Positions 1-7,237 of a stretch of 7,968 nucleotides of DNA are shown in pieces. The notes under the pieces were generated by a model. That model made no database searches and was not told where the DNA came from. It saw nothing but the letters and a program-made list of their open reading frames with translations. How positions within the stretch are numbered: position 1 is the stretch's first letter; each line of letters starts with the position of its first letter. Both the position numbers and the translations under genes were made by a program. The stretch is taken from NCBI GenBank assembly GCA_021738105.1, contig JAIPCS010000154.1, positions 1-7,968 on the forward strand. Direction: 5' to 3'. The stretch is from Sulfuritalea sp. (GTDB lineage Bacteria > Pseudomonadota > Gammaproteobacteria > Burkholderiales > Rhodocyclaceae).

Positions 1-79
1 TGTACGTCGTTGTACATGAGGATAGCGAGCACCGCCCAATCCCCGATCCGGCACGCACAGTAGATTTATTCACAAGTCC
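1..79. other. Short region downstream of lexA, unassigned
   Basis: The 79 bases after the lexA stop show no intrinsic terminator. On the minus strand a GTG at 73-71 opens a frame that runs off the window edge without a stop (24 codons seen, no recognisable motif). On the plus strand a frame closed by TAG at 61-63 could be the tail of a convergent gene. I cannot choose between these. A small inverted repeat, TGTAC (1-5) with GTACA (12-16), is at the edge. Confidence 0.3.
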
Positions 80-685
80 TCACAAGGTACGGCCGTCGCG
101 GATCAAGCCCACGGCCACGCCTTCGATGGTCAGCGGCTCCTTGCGCGTATTGACCATGATGGAGGCGAAGTCGCGGTTCTCGGCAATCAGTTCGACCATG
201 GTGCCGCGCCGCTTGAAGCGTTTGACGGTGACTTCGTCGCCCAGCCGGGCGATGACGATCTGGCCGTTGTTGGCCTCGGAGGTGCGATGTACGGCAAGCA
301 GGTCGCCATCGAGAATGCCGGCCTCGATCATCGACAGGCCGCGTACCCGCAGCAGAAAATCGGCACGCGGAACGAACAGGGCGGGATCGATGCGAATATT
401 GCCCAGCCGGTTCTCCACTGCCAGCAGCGGGCTGCCGGCAGCGACCACACCGATCAAGGGCAGGCCGAGTTGTTCCACCAGCCGGATGCCGCGCGCGGAC
501 CCGGACTCGAGGGTGATGGCACCCTTTTTCGCCAGCGCCTTCAGATGATCTTCGGCGGCATTGGGCGAGGCGAAACCGAACGCGGCAGCAATTTCGGCGC
601 GCGTCGGCGGTACGCTGGAGACCTCCAGGCTGTCGCGAATGAAATCAAGGATTTCCTGTTGGCGGGAGGTGAGATCGTCGGCCAT
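80..685 (-). CDS. lexA: LexA, SOS-response repressor and autoprotease
   Basis: This 201-residue protein matches the usual LexA length (202 in E. coli) and both LexA halves are intact. The N-terminal winged helix-turn-helix spans roughly residues 5-65, with the recognition-region signature [13 protein letters not shown] followed by [16 protein letters not shown]. The C-terminal S24 autoprotease domain carries the Ala83-Gly84 scissile bond in VVAAGSP, the nucleophile Ser118 in [18 protein letters not shown] and the general base Lys155 in DEVTVKRFK. In the family, RecA-ssDNA filaments trigger self-cleavage at this bond and release SOS promoters. The start is the ATG at 685, because GGAG (complement of 694-697) sits 8 bases upstream and the protein aligns from its first residues. 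A perfect SOS box lies 17 bases upstream of the start, implying autorepression. The gene diverges from the HDOD gene. No residue that I know to be essential is missing. Confidence 0.97.
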   Translation of the reverse strand: MADDLTSRQQEILDFIRDSLEVSSVPPTRAEIAAAFGFASPNAAEDHLKALAKKGAITLESGSARGIRLVEQLGLPLIGVVAAGSPLLAVENRLGNIRIDPALFVPRADFLLRVRGLSMIEAGILDGDLLAVHRTSEANNGQIVIARLGDEVTVKRFKRRGTMVELIAENRDFASIMVNTRKEPLTIEGVAVGLIRDGRTL

Positions 686-702
686 GGCACTTACTCCGGT
701 AA

Positions 703-718
703 CTGTTCATATATACAG
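703..718 (-). promoter_or_regulatory. SOS box (LexA operator) of lexA
   Basis: The 16 bases read CTGT-TCATATAT-ACAG, an exact CTGT-N8-ACAG operator with an AT-only core apart from one base. It lies 17 bases upstream of the lexA ATG and just upstream of the lexA ribosome binding site, the usual place for LexA autorepression. The AT-rich core (TATATAT on the minus strand, 709-715) may overlap the lexA -10 element, but I could not pair it with a convincing -35. The site is near-palindromic, so it could in principle also affect the divergent HDOD gene, whose start is 193 bases away. Confidence 0.93.
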
Positions 719-911
719 TACATCAAAATTCGTCCGGACGCCAGCCCTTCCGTTCGATCACAAAAGCCGGATCCGTCATACCGGTCCGGGCGCACAAGAG
801 GACGCGACTAAATTTCGCGCGAGCGTCGAGGTCTATGCCATTCGAGGTATATTCGCGCATGGGCATTGCCTGAATTAACTGCCTGCACGGGCTTCAAAAA
901 AGGAAAATGCC

Positions 912-1790
912 ATGAACGGCAACGGCGACATGCCGCCCTCACCTTCGGTCGATGCGCTGCTGGAAAACTCGCTCAAGGATATCGGCATTCCTCCACGGCC
1001 GGCGATTCTTGACCGCATTTCCAATGAAATGCACAAGGAACAACCCGACTACAAGCGTCTGGCGAATGTCATTGGCGCCGACGTCGGCCTGGCTGCCAGC
1101 CTGATCAAGACCGCCAACTCGCCCTTCTTCGGCTACCGCAGCCGTGTACGCACGATCAATGAAGCCCTGATGCTGCTCGGTCTGCAAGTGACCAGCCGGG
1201 CGATTGCCGGCATCGTGCTGCGAAATATTTTTCCCGGCACGCTGGACCTTGATCGCTTCTGGGACGCCTCGGCCCGTATCGCGCGACTGTCCGGCTGGCT
1301 GGCGCAGCATGTGGGCAAGAACAAGCTGCGCCCGGATGACGCCTATACCTTCGGCCTGTTTCGTGACTGCGGCATACCGGTGCTGCTGATGCGTTTTCCC
1401 GACTACAAGCAGGTTCTGGCCCGCGCCAACGACGCGATCGAGCTCGACTTCACGGCCGTCGAAGAGGCGGCATTGCCAACCAATCACGCCATGATCGGCT
1501 ACCAGCTGACGCAAAGCTGGTGGCTGCCGGAAGAAATCTGCCTTGCCGTTCGCCACCATCACGACGTCTCCGTGATTGCCACACCCTCCATCGAGTCGCC
1601 GCTGACCGGTCGCTATCGCATCGCCACGGCTCAGTTCGCCGAATACCTGCTACAACGGCACACCGGACTCAGCCATACCAGTGAATGGCCCAGGCTCGGC
1701 CCCGCCTGTCTGCGTCTGCTGGACATTGCCGAGGACGATGTCGAGTCCATTCTTGCAGAAGCCGCAGCGGTGATCGAAGCCGAAGAATGA
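912..1790 (+). CDS. HDOD-domain protein (signalling/regulatory, degenerate HD)
   Basis: This soluble 292-residue protein has an HDOD domain over about residues 18-222. Visible family marks are IPPRP near residue 26, TANSPFFGYRSRVRTINEAL (67-86) with the following LLGLQ, and the C-terminal NHAMIGYQLTQSWWLP (191-206) followed by HHH at 215-217. HDOD domains are relatives of HD phosphohydrolases that usually lack the metal-binding HD pair. Here the equivalent of the HD motif reads FRDCG (150-154), so catalysis is unlikely and a scaffold or signalling role is more probable. Residues 223-292 form a short tail without a recognisable GGDEF, EAL or receiver domain. No signal peptide or membrane segment is seen. 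The ATG at 912 is chosen because AGGAAA (901-906) is well placed and the ATG at 907 meets a stop after two codons. It stands alone between lexA and the gcv operon, so context says little about its partner or target. Confidence 0.88.
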   Translation: MNGNGDMPPSPSVDALLENSLKDIGIPPRPAILDRISNEMHKEQPDYKRLANVIGADVGLAASLIKTANSPFFGYRSRVRTINEALMLLGLQVTSRAIAGIVLRNIFPGTLDLDRFWDASARIARLSGWLAQHVGKNKLRPDDAYTFGLFRDCGIPVLLMRFPDYKQVLARANDAIELDFTAVEEAALPTNHAMIGYQLTQSWWLPEEICLAVRHHHDVSVIATPSIESPLTGRYRIATAQFAEYLLQRHTGLSHTSEWPRLGPACLRLLDIAEDDVESILAEAAAVIEAEE

Positions 1791-1856
1791 CCCGGTCCGC
1801 GCAAAACCGATTTGATCTTGTTCCGTTTCGAACCGGCTTGTTTTCCGGATTTGTAG

Positions 1857-1862
1857 GATAAT
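1857..1862 (+). promoter_or_regulatory. Possible -10 element of the gcv operon
   Basis: GATAAT differs from the sigma-70 consensus TATAAT at one position. It lies so that transcription would start around 1868-1870, immediately before the first strand of aptamer 1 P1 at 1871. No good -35 hexamer is present at 16-18 bases upstream (the bases there are about CCGGCTT), so this is only a candidate. The same bases lie inside an inverted repeat, CCGGAT (1845-1850) with ATCCGG (1861-1866). Confidence 0.25.
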
Positions 1863-1870
1863 CCGGCCTG

Positions 1871-2044
1871 GTCGTCGGGAGAGCGTGACACGTTTCCCAC
1901 CGTCACCGCCGAAGGCGCAACCCCCAGGAACCGCTCAGGCAAAAGGACCGACGACGCAGTGCAAATCTGGAGAGTGGCAGCTCATTGCAAACGCATGAAG
2001 CCTGCCCGCCGACGGAGTAAATCTCTCAGGCGCCAAGGACAGAT
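1871..2044 (+). promoter_or_regulatory. Tandem (two-aptamer) glycine riboswitch
   Basis: Two consecutive glycine aptamers precede gcvT. Aptamer 1 (1871-1955) is closed by a perfect 8-bp P1, GTCGTCGG (1871-1878) with CCGACGAC (1948-1955). It shows GGGAGAGCG, an internal stem GTGAC/GTCAC (1885-1889 with 1902-1906), CCGCCGAAGGCGCAA and CTCAGGCAAAAGGAC. Aptamer 2 (1965-2044) is closed by ATCTG (1965-1969) with CAGAT (2040-2044). It shows GGAGAG, a stem GGCAG/CTGCC (1976-1980 with 2002-2006), CGCCGACGGAGTAAA and CTCTCAGG followed by AAGGAC. A 9-base linker (1956-1964) separates them. In the family, glycine binding generally turns on glycine-cleavage genes. The distance from aptamer 2 to the gcvT start (55 bases) leaves room for an expression platform, described separately. 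Confidence 0.95.
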
Positions 2045-2049
2045 GGGGA

Positions 2050-2085
2050 CGTGACGGAGCCCCGTCGCGCTCATTTTCGTTTTCT
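2050..2085 (+). terminator. Terminator-like stem in the riboswitch expression platform
   Basis: CGTGACGG (2050-2057) pairs with CCGTCGCG (2062-2069), giving an 8-bp stem with one T-G wobble and an AGCC loop. A T-rich tract with interruptions follows (2071-2085, TCATTTTCGTTTTCT). This resembles an intrinsic terminator placed between the riboswitch and gcvT, as expected for a transcriptional switch. The tail is not a clean U-run. A competing pairing of GGGG (2045-2048) with CCCC (2060-2063) would break the stem. The assignment is therefore a candidate only. Confidence 0.45.
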
Positions 2086-2099
2086 GTCCGAGGATCGCC

Positions 2100-3197
2100 A
2101 TGCCGCTACGTACCCCGTTCTACGACTCCCACCTCGCCGCCGGCGCCAAGATGGTCGATTTCTCCGGTTGGGAGATGCCCATCAACTACGGCTCGCAAAT
2201 CGAGGAGCATCACGCCGTGCGCACCGACGCCGGCATGTTCGATGTCTCCCACATGTGCGCGCTGGACCTCACCGGCAGCGACGCCCGCGCCTACCTGAGA
2301 CATTTGCTGGCCAACGACGTGGCGAAACTCGTGACGCCGGGCAAGGCGCTGTATTCGTGCATGCTGAACGATGCGGCCGGCGTCATCGACGACCTGATCG
2401 TGTACTTCTTCACCCCCGAGCATTACCGCATCGTGGTGAACGCCGGCACGGCCGAAAAAGACATCGCCTGGATGCAGACGCAGCTCAAGGGTTTCAGCGC
2501 CGAACTGGTCATGCGCCGCAGCGGCAGCCATGCCGTGGCGATGATTGCCGTGCAAGGCCCCAAGGCGCGCGAGCGCTTTTGGACTGCCTTTCCCGACAGC
2601 CGCGCCGTATCGGAACCGCTCGGAATTTTTCAAGGCACCGAGTTCGCGTCCACCGGAGGCGACTGGCTGATCGCCCGCACCGGTTACACCGGCGAGGACG
2701 GTTTCGAAATCACGCTGCCGGCGGAACGTGCGACCGAGACCTGGAAAAAATTGATGGCCGCGGGCATCCGTCCCTGCGGTCTGGGCGCTCGCGACACCTT
2801 GCGTCTGGAAGCCGGCATGAATCTCTACGGCCAGGACATGGACGAAAGCATTTCGCCCTACGAAGCCGGCCTCAAATGGACCGTCGATCTGAAAGACGCC
2901 GCGCGCGATTTTGTTGGAAAGTCGGCGCTGGCGACACGGCCTCTCAGCGTGCAATTCGCCGGCCTGCTGCTGGACCGCGGCGTGCTGCGCGCGCACCAGA
3001 AAGTCATCACGCCGCACGGTGAAGGCGAGACCACCAGCGGCAGCTTTTCGCCGACCCTGAGTCAATCCATTGCCCTGGCGCGGCTGCCGATTGATGTCGC
3101 CCTCGGCAGCGAAGTCGACGTCGAGATCCGCGACAAGCGTCTCAAGGCGCGCGTTGTCAAACCCACATTTGTCCGTAATGGAAAAAATCTGATTTAG
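2100..3197 (+). CDS. gcvT: Glycine cleavage system T protein (aminomethyltransferase)
   Basis: GcvT takes the aminomethyl group from the lipoyl arm of GcvH and transfers it to tetrahydrofolate, releasing ammonia and 5,10-methylene-THF in the cytoplasm. The 365-residue product is almost exactly the E. coli length (364) and collinear with it. Matches include [20 protein letters not shown] (18-37), [16 protein letters not shown] (37-52), the GVIDDLIVY segment with the conserved catalytic Asp97, [10 protein letters not shown], and [20 protein letters not shown]. The C-terminal barrel has [18 protein letters not shown] and ends in KPTFVRNGK. The ATG at 2100 has AGGA (2091-2094) 5 bases upstream and matches the family's N-terminus. 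It is the first gene after the glycine riboswitch. Its TAG stop lies at the left edge of the CACAGAGG repeat, so the last residue or stop may derive from the repeat insertion. Confidence 0.97.
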   Translation: MPLRTPFYDSHLAAGAKMVDFSGWEMPINYGSQIEEHHAVRTDAGMFDVSHMCALDLTGSDARAYLRHLLANDVAKLVTPGKALYSCMLNDAAGVIDDLIVYFFTPEHYRIVVNAGTAEKDIAWMQTQLKGFSAELVMRRSGSHAVAMIAVQGPKARERFWTAFPDSRAVSEPLGIFQGTEFASTGGDWLIARTGYTGEDGFEITLPAERATETWKKLMAAGIRPCGLGARDTLRLEAGMNLYGQDMDESISPYEAGLKWTVDLKDAARDFVGKSALATRPLSVQFAGLLLDRGVLRAHQKVITPHGEGETTSGSFSPTLSQSIALARLPIDVALGSEVDVEIRDKRLKARVVKPTFVRNGKNLI

Positions 3198-3268
3198 CCA
3201 CAGAGGACACAGAGGGCACAGAGGAAAAGCTCTGTATCTACTCTGTGTACTCTCTGACCTCTGTGGCT
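3196..3268 (+). repeat. Palindromic CACAGAGG-type intergenic repeat
   Basis: The gcvT-gcvH gap is filled by a self-complementary element. AGCCACAGAGG (3196-3206) pairs perfectly with CCTCTGTGGCT (3258-3268). Nested inside, ACACAGAG (3207-3214) matches CTCTGTGT (3241-3248), and ACAGAG (3218-3223) matches CTCTGT (3230-3235) around a GAAAAG loop. The left arm is also a tandem repeat of CACAGAGG at period 9 (3199, 3208, 3217). Six T residues follow at 3275-3280, so the RNA could fold into a long hairpin with a terminator-like tail. It resembles dispersed non-coding repeats seen between genes in many environmental proteobacteria; that comparison is from memory. It contains no ORF of interest. Confidence 0.85.
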
Positions 3269-3291
3269 CATGAATTTTTTGGAGACTTGAA

Positions 3292-3678
3292 ATGAACGTA
3301 CCTGCCAATCTGAAATACGCCGCCTCCCACGAATGGACCCAGCTTGAAGCCGATGGAACCGTCACCATCGGTATCACCGATCATGCCCAGGAAGCCCTCG
3401 GCGACATCGTGTTTCTCGAACTGCCGGTCGTCGGCCGTGTGGTCAAGGCCGGCGAGGAATGCGCCGTGGTCGAGTCGGTGAAAGCCGCTTCGGACATTTA
3501 CTCACCGGTTTCCGGCGAAGTGACGGAGATCAACCAGGCCGCCGTCGACGCACCGGAATCAATCAACGCCGACGCCTATGCCAGCTGGCTGTTCCGCATC
3601 AAGCCCGCCGATCCCGCCAAAGGCGGCGCCGAACTCGACGCCCTGCTCGACGCCACCGCCTACGCCGCCACGCTCTGA
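3292..3678 (+). CDS. gcvH: Glycine cleavage system H protein (lipoyl carrier)
   Basis: GcvH carries the aminomethyl intermediate on a lipoylated lysine from GcvP to GcvT, and is then reoxidised by the L protein. The 128-residue product has the family length and fold. [20 protein letters not shown] (13-32) and [12 protein letters not shown] form the first part of the lipoyl-type domain. The lipoylation site is Lys64 in [20 protein letters not shown], the same number as in E. coli. [18 protein letters not shown] lies in the C-terminal region. The ATG at 3292 follows GGAG (3281-3284) at 7 bases. The gene sits after a repeat-filled 94-base gap from gcvT and only 7 bases before gcvP. Nothing looks truncated or degenerate. 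Confidence 0.97.
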   Translation: MNVPANLKYAASHEWTQLEADGTVTIGITDHAQEALGDIVFLELPVVGRVVKAGEECAVVESVKAASDIYSPVSGEVTEINQAAVDAPESINADAYASWLFRIKPADPAKGGAELDALLDATAYAATL

Positions 3679-3685
3679 TTTCGCC

Positions 3686-6595
3686 ATGCACGCTGACAAT
3701 CTTTCGACACCACTGACCGAGCTCGAATACCACGACGAGTTCGTCGGTCGCCACATCGGCCCCGATGAGCACGTCATCGGCGGCATGCTCGCCGCCATCG
3801 GTACCGCCACACTCCACACGCTGATCAGCGAAACGGTGCCGGCCAGCATCCGCACGCAAATAGCGCTCGACCTGCCGCCGCCGACAACGGAACATGCGGC
3901 GCTGGCGGCGCTGAAATCCATTGCCGCAAAAAACGTGGTGAAGAAATCGCTGATCGGCCAGGGGTACTACGGCACGCATACGCCGCCCGTGATTCTGCGC
4001 AACCTGTTCGAGAACCCCGGCTGGTACACCGCCTACACGCCCTATCAGGCCGAGATCGCCCAGGGCCGGCTGGAAGCCCTGCTGAATTACCAGCAGATGG
4101 TGATCGACCTCACCGGCATGGAAATCGCCAACGCCTCGCTGCTCGACGAGGCCACCGCCGCCGCCGAAGCCATGACCATGGCGCGGCGCGTTTCCAAGGC
4201 CAAAGGCAATGTGTTCTTCGTCGATGAGGCGAGCTTTCCGCAGACCATCGATGTGCTGAAAACCCGTGCCGCGTATTTCGACTTTGAACTGGTGTTCGGC
4301 CGCCCCGAAGATGTCGCCGGCATGGTCGACGCGCACGAGATATTCGGCGCACTGCTGCACTATCCCAACGCACGCGGCGAGATTGCCGATCTGACCATGC
4401 CCATCGCCGCACTCAAGGGCGTCGGCGCGGTGGTTGCCGTGGCTACCGATCTGATGGCGCTGGCATTGCTCAAACCGCCGGGCGAAATGGGCGCCGACAT
4501 CGCGCTGGGTTCCTCGCAGCGTTTTGGCGTACCGCTGGGCTTCGGCGGCCCTCATGCGGCTTTTTTCGCCACGCGCGAGGCGCATGTGCGCTCAATGCCG
4601 GGCCGCATCATCGGCGTCTCGAAGGATGCGCGCGGCAAGAATGCCTATCGCATGGCACTGCAAACCCGCGAACAGCATATCCGGCGCGAAAAAGCCAATT
4701 CCAATATCTGTACTTCGCAAGTGCTGCTGGCCAATATCGCCGGCATGTACGCCTGCTGGCACGGCCCCGTGGGCCTGCGCCGGATCGCCGCGCGCATCCA
4801 TCGCCTGACGGCGATTCTCGCCGGAGGGCTGGGTGTTGATGACAAGGACTACTTCGACAGCTTCGAAGTAAAAGTTATGCGAAGCGGTATCCCCGGGGAC
4901 GGCGCTGGCGAGACGGCAAAAATCCATGCCGCGGCCGTTGCCGCCGGGTTCAATCTGCGCCACATCGACGACCAGACCATCGGCATCAGCCTCGATGAAA
5001 CCACCACCCGAGACGATGTCGCGGCGCTGCTGAGCATCTTCGGCAAAGCCATGGACCATGCCGCGCCGATCGAAGCGCTGGATGCGGCGCACCCCTGTGC
5101 AATTCCGGCATCGCTGCAGCGCCGTTCGCCGATCCTCGCCCATCCGGTGTTCAACACGCATCACACCGAGCACGGCATGCTGCGCTACCTCAAGCGCCTG
5201 CAAAACCGCGACATGGCGCTCGATCACTCAATGATCCCGCTCGGCTCCTGCACCATGAAACTCAATGCCGCCGCCGAGATGATTCCCGTCTCCTGGCCCG
5301 AGTTCTCGCAAATTCATCCGTTTGTGCCGCTGGATCAGGCGCAGGGCTATCTGGAACTGATTACGGGGCTGGAAAACCAGCTCAAGGCCATCACCGGTTT
5401 CGATGCCGTCTGCATGCAGCCGAATTCCGGCGCGCAAGGTGAATACACCGGCCTTGTGGCAATTCGACGCTATCAGGCGGCCAACGGCCAGGGCCAGCGC
5501 AACATCTGCCTGATACCCAAATCGGCCCATGGCACCAATCCGGCGACAGCACAAATGTGCGGCCTCGACGTGGTGGTGGTGGCGTGCGACGACAAGGGCA
5601 ATGTCGATATCGCCGACCTCAAGGCCAAAGCCGAGCAACACGCCGCCAATCTGGCGTGTCTGATGCTGACCTATCCGTCCACCCATGGCGTGTTCGAGGA
5701 ATCCGTCAAGGACATTTGCACCATCGTCCATACCCACGGTGGACAGGTATACATGGACGGTGCCAATCTCAATGCCCAGGTGGGCTTGTGTCGTCCCGCC
5801 GACATCGGCGCCGACGTCTCCCACATCAATCTGCACAAGACCTTCGCCATTCCGCATGGCGGTGGCGGACCGGGCATGGGACCGATCGGACTCAAGGCGC
5901 ATCTGGCACCTTTCATGGCCAATCATGTGGTGCAGAACATCGAGGGTCCGCATGCCGGACAAGGCGCAGTCTCGGCCGCCCCCTGGGGCTCGGCCTCGAT
6001 CCTGCCGATTTCCTGGATGTACATCACCATGCTCGGCGGCAGCGGGCTCACGCGCGCCACTGAAATCGCGATACTCAACGCCAACTATGTCGCAGCACGT
6101 CTCAAGGATCACTACCCGGTGCTCTACACCGGCAAGCTGGGCCGTGTTGCTCACGAGTGCATTCTCGATATCCGTGCCATCAAGGCGGCAACCGGCATCG
6201 CCGAAATCGACATCGCCAAGCGCCTGATGGACTACGGCTTTCATGCGCCGACCGTCAGCTTCCCGGTGGCCGGCACGCTGATGGTGGAGCCGACCGAATC
6301 GGAAGACAAGGCCGAACTCGACCGTTTCTGCGCGGCGATGATTTCCATTCGCGAAGAGATCCGCCGCATCGAGCTCGGCGAATGGATGCTGGAAGCCAGC
6401 CCGCTCAAGCACGCGCCGCACACCGAAGCCGACCTGATCGGTGAATGGACACGTCCGTATTCTCGCGAGCAGGCGGTGTTTCCACTGCCCTGGGTGGCCG
6501 AGAACAAGTTCTGGCCGTTTGTAAATCGCATCGACGACGTGCACGGCGACCGCAACCTGTTTTGCGCCTGCGTGCCGATGGAGGACTTCGAATGA
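3686..6595 (+). CDS. gcvP: Glycine dehydrogenase (decarboxylating), P protein
   Basis: GcvP is the PLP enzyme that decarboxylates glycine and loads the aminomethyl group onto GcvH. The 969-residue product is the single-chain type (957 in E. coli), with two homologous halves, rather than the split GcvPA/GcvPB form. The N-terminal half has [30 protein letters not shown] beginning at residue 93, [14 protein letters not shown] and [14 protein letters not shown]. The catalytic half has PNSGAQGEY (579-587), SAHGTN (613-618) and the PLP lysine Lys718 in [20 protein letters not shown]. It ends with [15 protein letters not shown], as the family does. The ATG at 3686 is chosen because homology starts just after it; the open frame upstream overlaps gcvH and is low-complexity. 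No clear Shine-Dalgarno precedes it, so translation is probably coupled to gcvH. Confidence 0.97.
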   Translation: MHADNLSTPLTELEYHDEFVGRHIGPDEHVIGGMLAAIGTATLHTLISETVPASIRTQIALDLPPPTTEHAALAALKSIAAKNVVKKSLIGQGYYGTHTPPVILRNLFENPGWYTAYTPYQAEIAQGRLEALLNYQQMVIDLTGMEIANASLLDEATAAAEAMTMARRVSKAKGNVFFVDEASFPQTIDVLKTRAAYFDFELVFGRPEDVAGMVDAHEIFGALLHYPNARGEIADLTMPIAALKGVGAVVAVATDLMALALLKPPGEMGADIALGSSQRFGVPLGFGGPHAAFFATREAHVRSMPGRIIGVSKDARGKNAYRMALQTREQHIRREKANSNICTSQVLLANIAGMYACWHGPVGLRRIAARIHRLTAILAGGLGVDDKDYFDSFEVKVMRSGIPGDGAGETAKIHAAAVAAGFNLRHIDDQTIGISLDETTTRDDVAALLSIFGKAMDHAAPIEALDAAHPCAIPASLQRRSPILAHPVFNTHHTEHGMLRYLKRLQNRDMALDHSMIPLGSCTMKLNAAAEMIPVSWPEFSQIHPFVPLDQAQGYLELITGLENQLKAITGFDAVCMQPNSGAQGEYTGLVAIRRYQAANGQGQRNICLIPKSAHGTNPATAQMCGLDVVVVACDDKGNVDIADLKAKAEQHAANLACLMLTYPSTHGVFEESVKDICTIVHTHGGQVYMDGANLNAQVGLCRPADIGADVSHINLHKTFAIPHGGGGPGMGPIGLKAHLAPFMANHVVQNIEGPHAGQGAVSAAPWGSASILPISWMYITMLGGSGLTRATEIAILNANYVAARLKDHYPVLYTGKLGRVAHECILDIRAIKAATGIAEIDIAKRLMDYGFHAPTVSFPVAGTLMVEPTESEDKAELDRFCAAMISIREEIRRIELGEWMLEASPLKHAPHTEADLIGEWTRPYSREQAVFPLPWVAENKFWPFVNRIDDVHGDRNLFCACVPMEDFE

Positions 6596-7125
6596 GCAAT
6601 TCATCCGTGCGGCTGGTGCTGACCGCAATCGGCGACGACCGCCCCGGCCTGGTCGGTGAACTTTCATCGGTCATCAGTGACCATCAGGGCAGCTGGCTCG
6701 AATCATCCATGGCGCAACTCGCCGGCAAGTTCGCCGGGATCGTCGAGGTCGCGGTCGATGCGGCCAACGCCGATAAACTCAGCGTTGCGCTTGGAAAACT
6801 TGCAGGGCTCAAAGTTACCGTCGAATCCGCAGCGACGGAAAAATCGGTGATGGTGGGACGGCGTTTGAAACTGGCGCTGGTCGGTCACGACCGCATCGGC
6901 ATCGTGCGCGAAGTCTCGCTGGTGCTGGCCAATCACGCGGTCAACGTCGAGAGCCTGGAAACCCATACCGCCAGCGCTCCGATGTCGGCAGCGGTACTCT
7001 TCCATGCCGTCGCCGAACTCACCGCCGCACCCGATCTCGACGCCGGCGCCTTGACGCAGGAACTGGAACGCATTTCCAACGACCTGATGGTCGACATCAC
7101 CCTTGACGAAACCATCAGATCATGA
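6592..7125 (+). CDS. gcvR: GcvR-like tandem ACT-domain regulator
   Basis: The 177-residue protein consists of two ACT domains and little else (E. coli GcvR is about 190 residues). ACT 1 covers about residues 6-78, with [20 protein letters not shown] at 12-31. ACT 2 covers about 92-171, with [20 protein letters not shown] at 94-113. Each has the ligand-type D-R-x-G-(L/I)-V turn. In E. coli, GcvR binds the activator GcvA and keeps gcv repressed unless glycine is present; no GcvA gene is in this window. The ATG overlaps the gcvP stop as ATGA, and GGAGG (6580-6584) lies 7 bases upstream, so it is clearly an operon member. The name is by family likeness and position. A general glycine-sensing ACT protein with a different partner remains possible. 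Confidence 0.75.
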   Translation: MSNSSVRLVLTAIGDDRPGLVGELSSVISDHQGSWLESSMAQLAGKFAGIVEVAVDAANADKLSVALGKLAGLKVTVESAATEKSVMVGRRLKLALVGHDRIGIVREVSLVLANHAVNVESLETHTASAPMSAAVLFHAVAELTAAPDLDAGALTQELERISNDLMVDITLDETIRS

Positions 7126-7173
7126 GCGCCGTCCGCAGGGCCGTCCCAAGGATGGCGCAGTCAACAACATGGA

Positions 7174-7221
7174 GCGAGCACCGCTCGCGAACCACAATCA
7201 CCCCCTTCCTCGGGAAGGGGG
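7174..7221 (+). repeat. Two adjacent hairpins in the gcvR-GST spacer
   Basis: GCGAGC (7174-7179) and GCTCGC (7183-7188) form a 6-bp stem with an ACC loop. CCCCCTTCC (7201-7209) and GGAAGGGGG (7213-7221) form a perfect 9-bp stem with a TCG loop. Neither is followed by a T-run on either strand, so they are not good intrinsic terminators. G-rich runs continue to 7233 and supply the Shine-Dalgarno of the next gene. The block may be a remnant of a dispersed repeat or a processing/stabilising structure. Confidence 0.6.
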
Positions 7222-7237
7222 CCGGGGGAAAGGTCCA

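Noticed and set aside
2051..3022. 323-codon plus-strand frame starting just after the riboswitch
   Set aside because: It is a shifted frame of gcvT with arginine-rich composition; the gcvT frame carries the family match.
3199..3267. CRISPR-like short repeats in the gcvT-gcvH gap
   Set aside because: The repeat units are only 9 bases, contiguous and part of a palindrome, with no spacers and no cas genes.
2106..3377. 423-codon minus-strand open frame across gcvT
   Set aside because: It lies antisense to intact gcvT, crosses the intergenic repeat into gcvH and has a low-complexity composition without known motifs.
3578..3685. N-terminal extension of gcvP into gcvH
   Set aside because: The extra 36 residues are proline/serine-rich, overlap the gcvH coding sequence and have no counterpart in GcvP proteins.
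5228..6667. 479-codon minus-strand open frame across gcvP
   Set aside because: It is antisense to well-conserved gcvP, shows no recognisable family and is explained by GC-rich codon bias.
7174..7221. Intrinsic terminator of the gcv operon
   Set aside because: The stems are strong but no T-run follows either one on the plus strand, and the minus strand also lacks a usable tail.
7103..7237. Upstream starts (7103 or 7169) for the GST gene
   Set aside because: The extension is basic and non-conserved, passes through the hairpin region, and the GST fold begins exactly at the 7238 ATG behind a purine-rich ribosome site.
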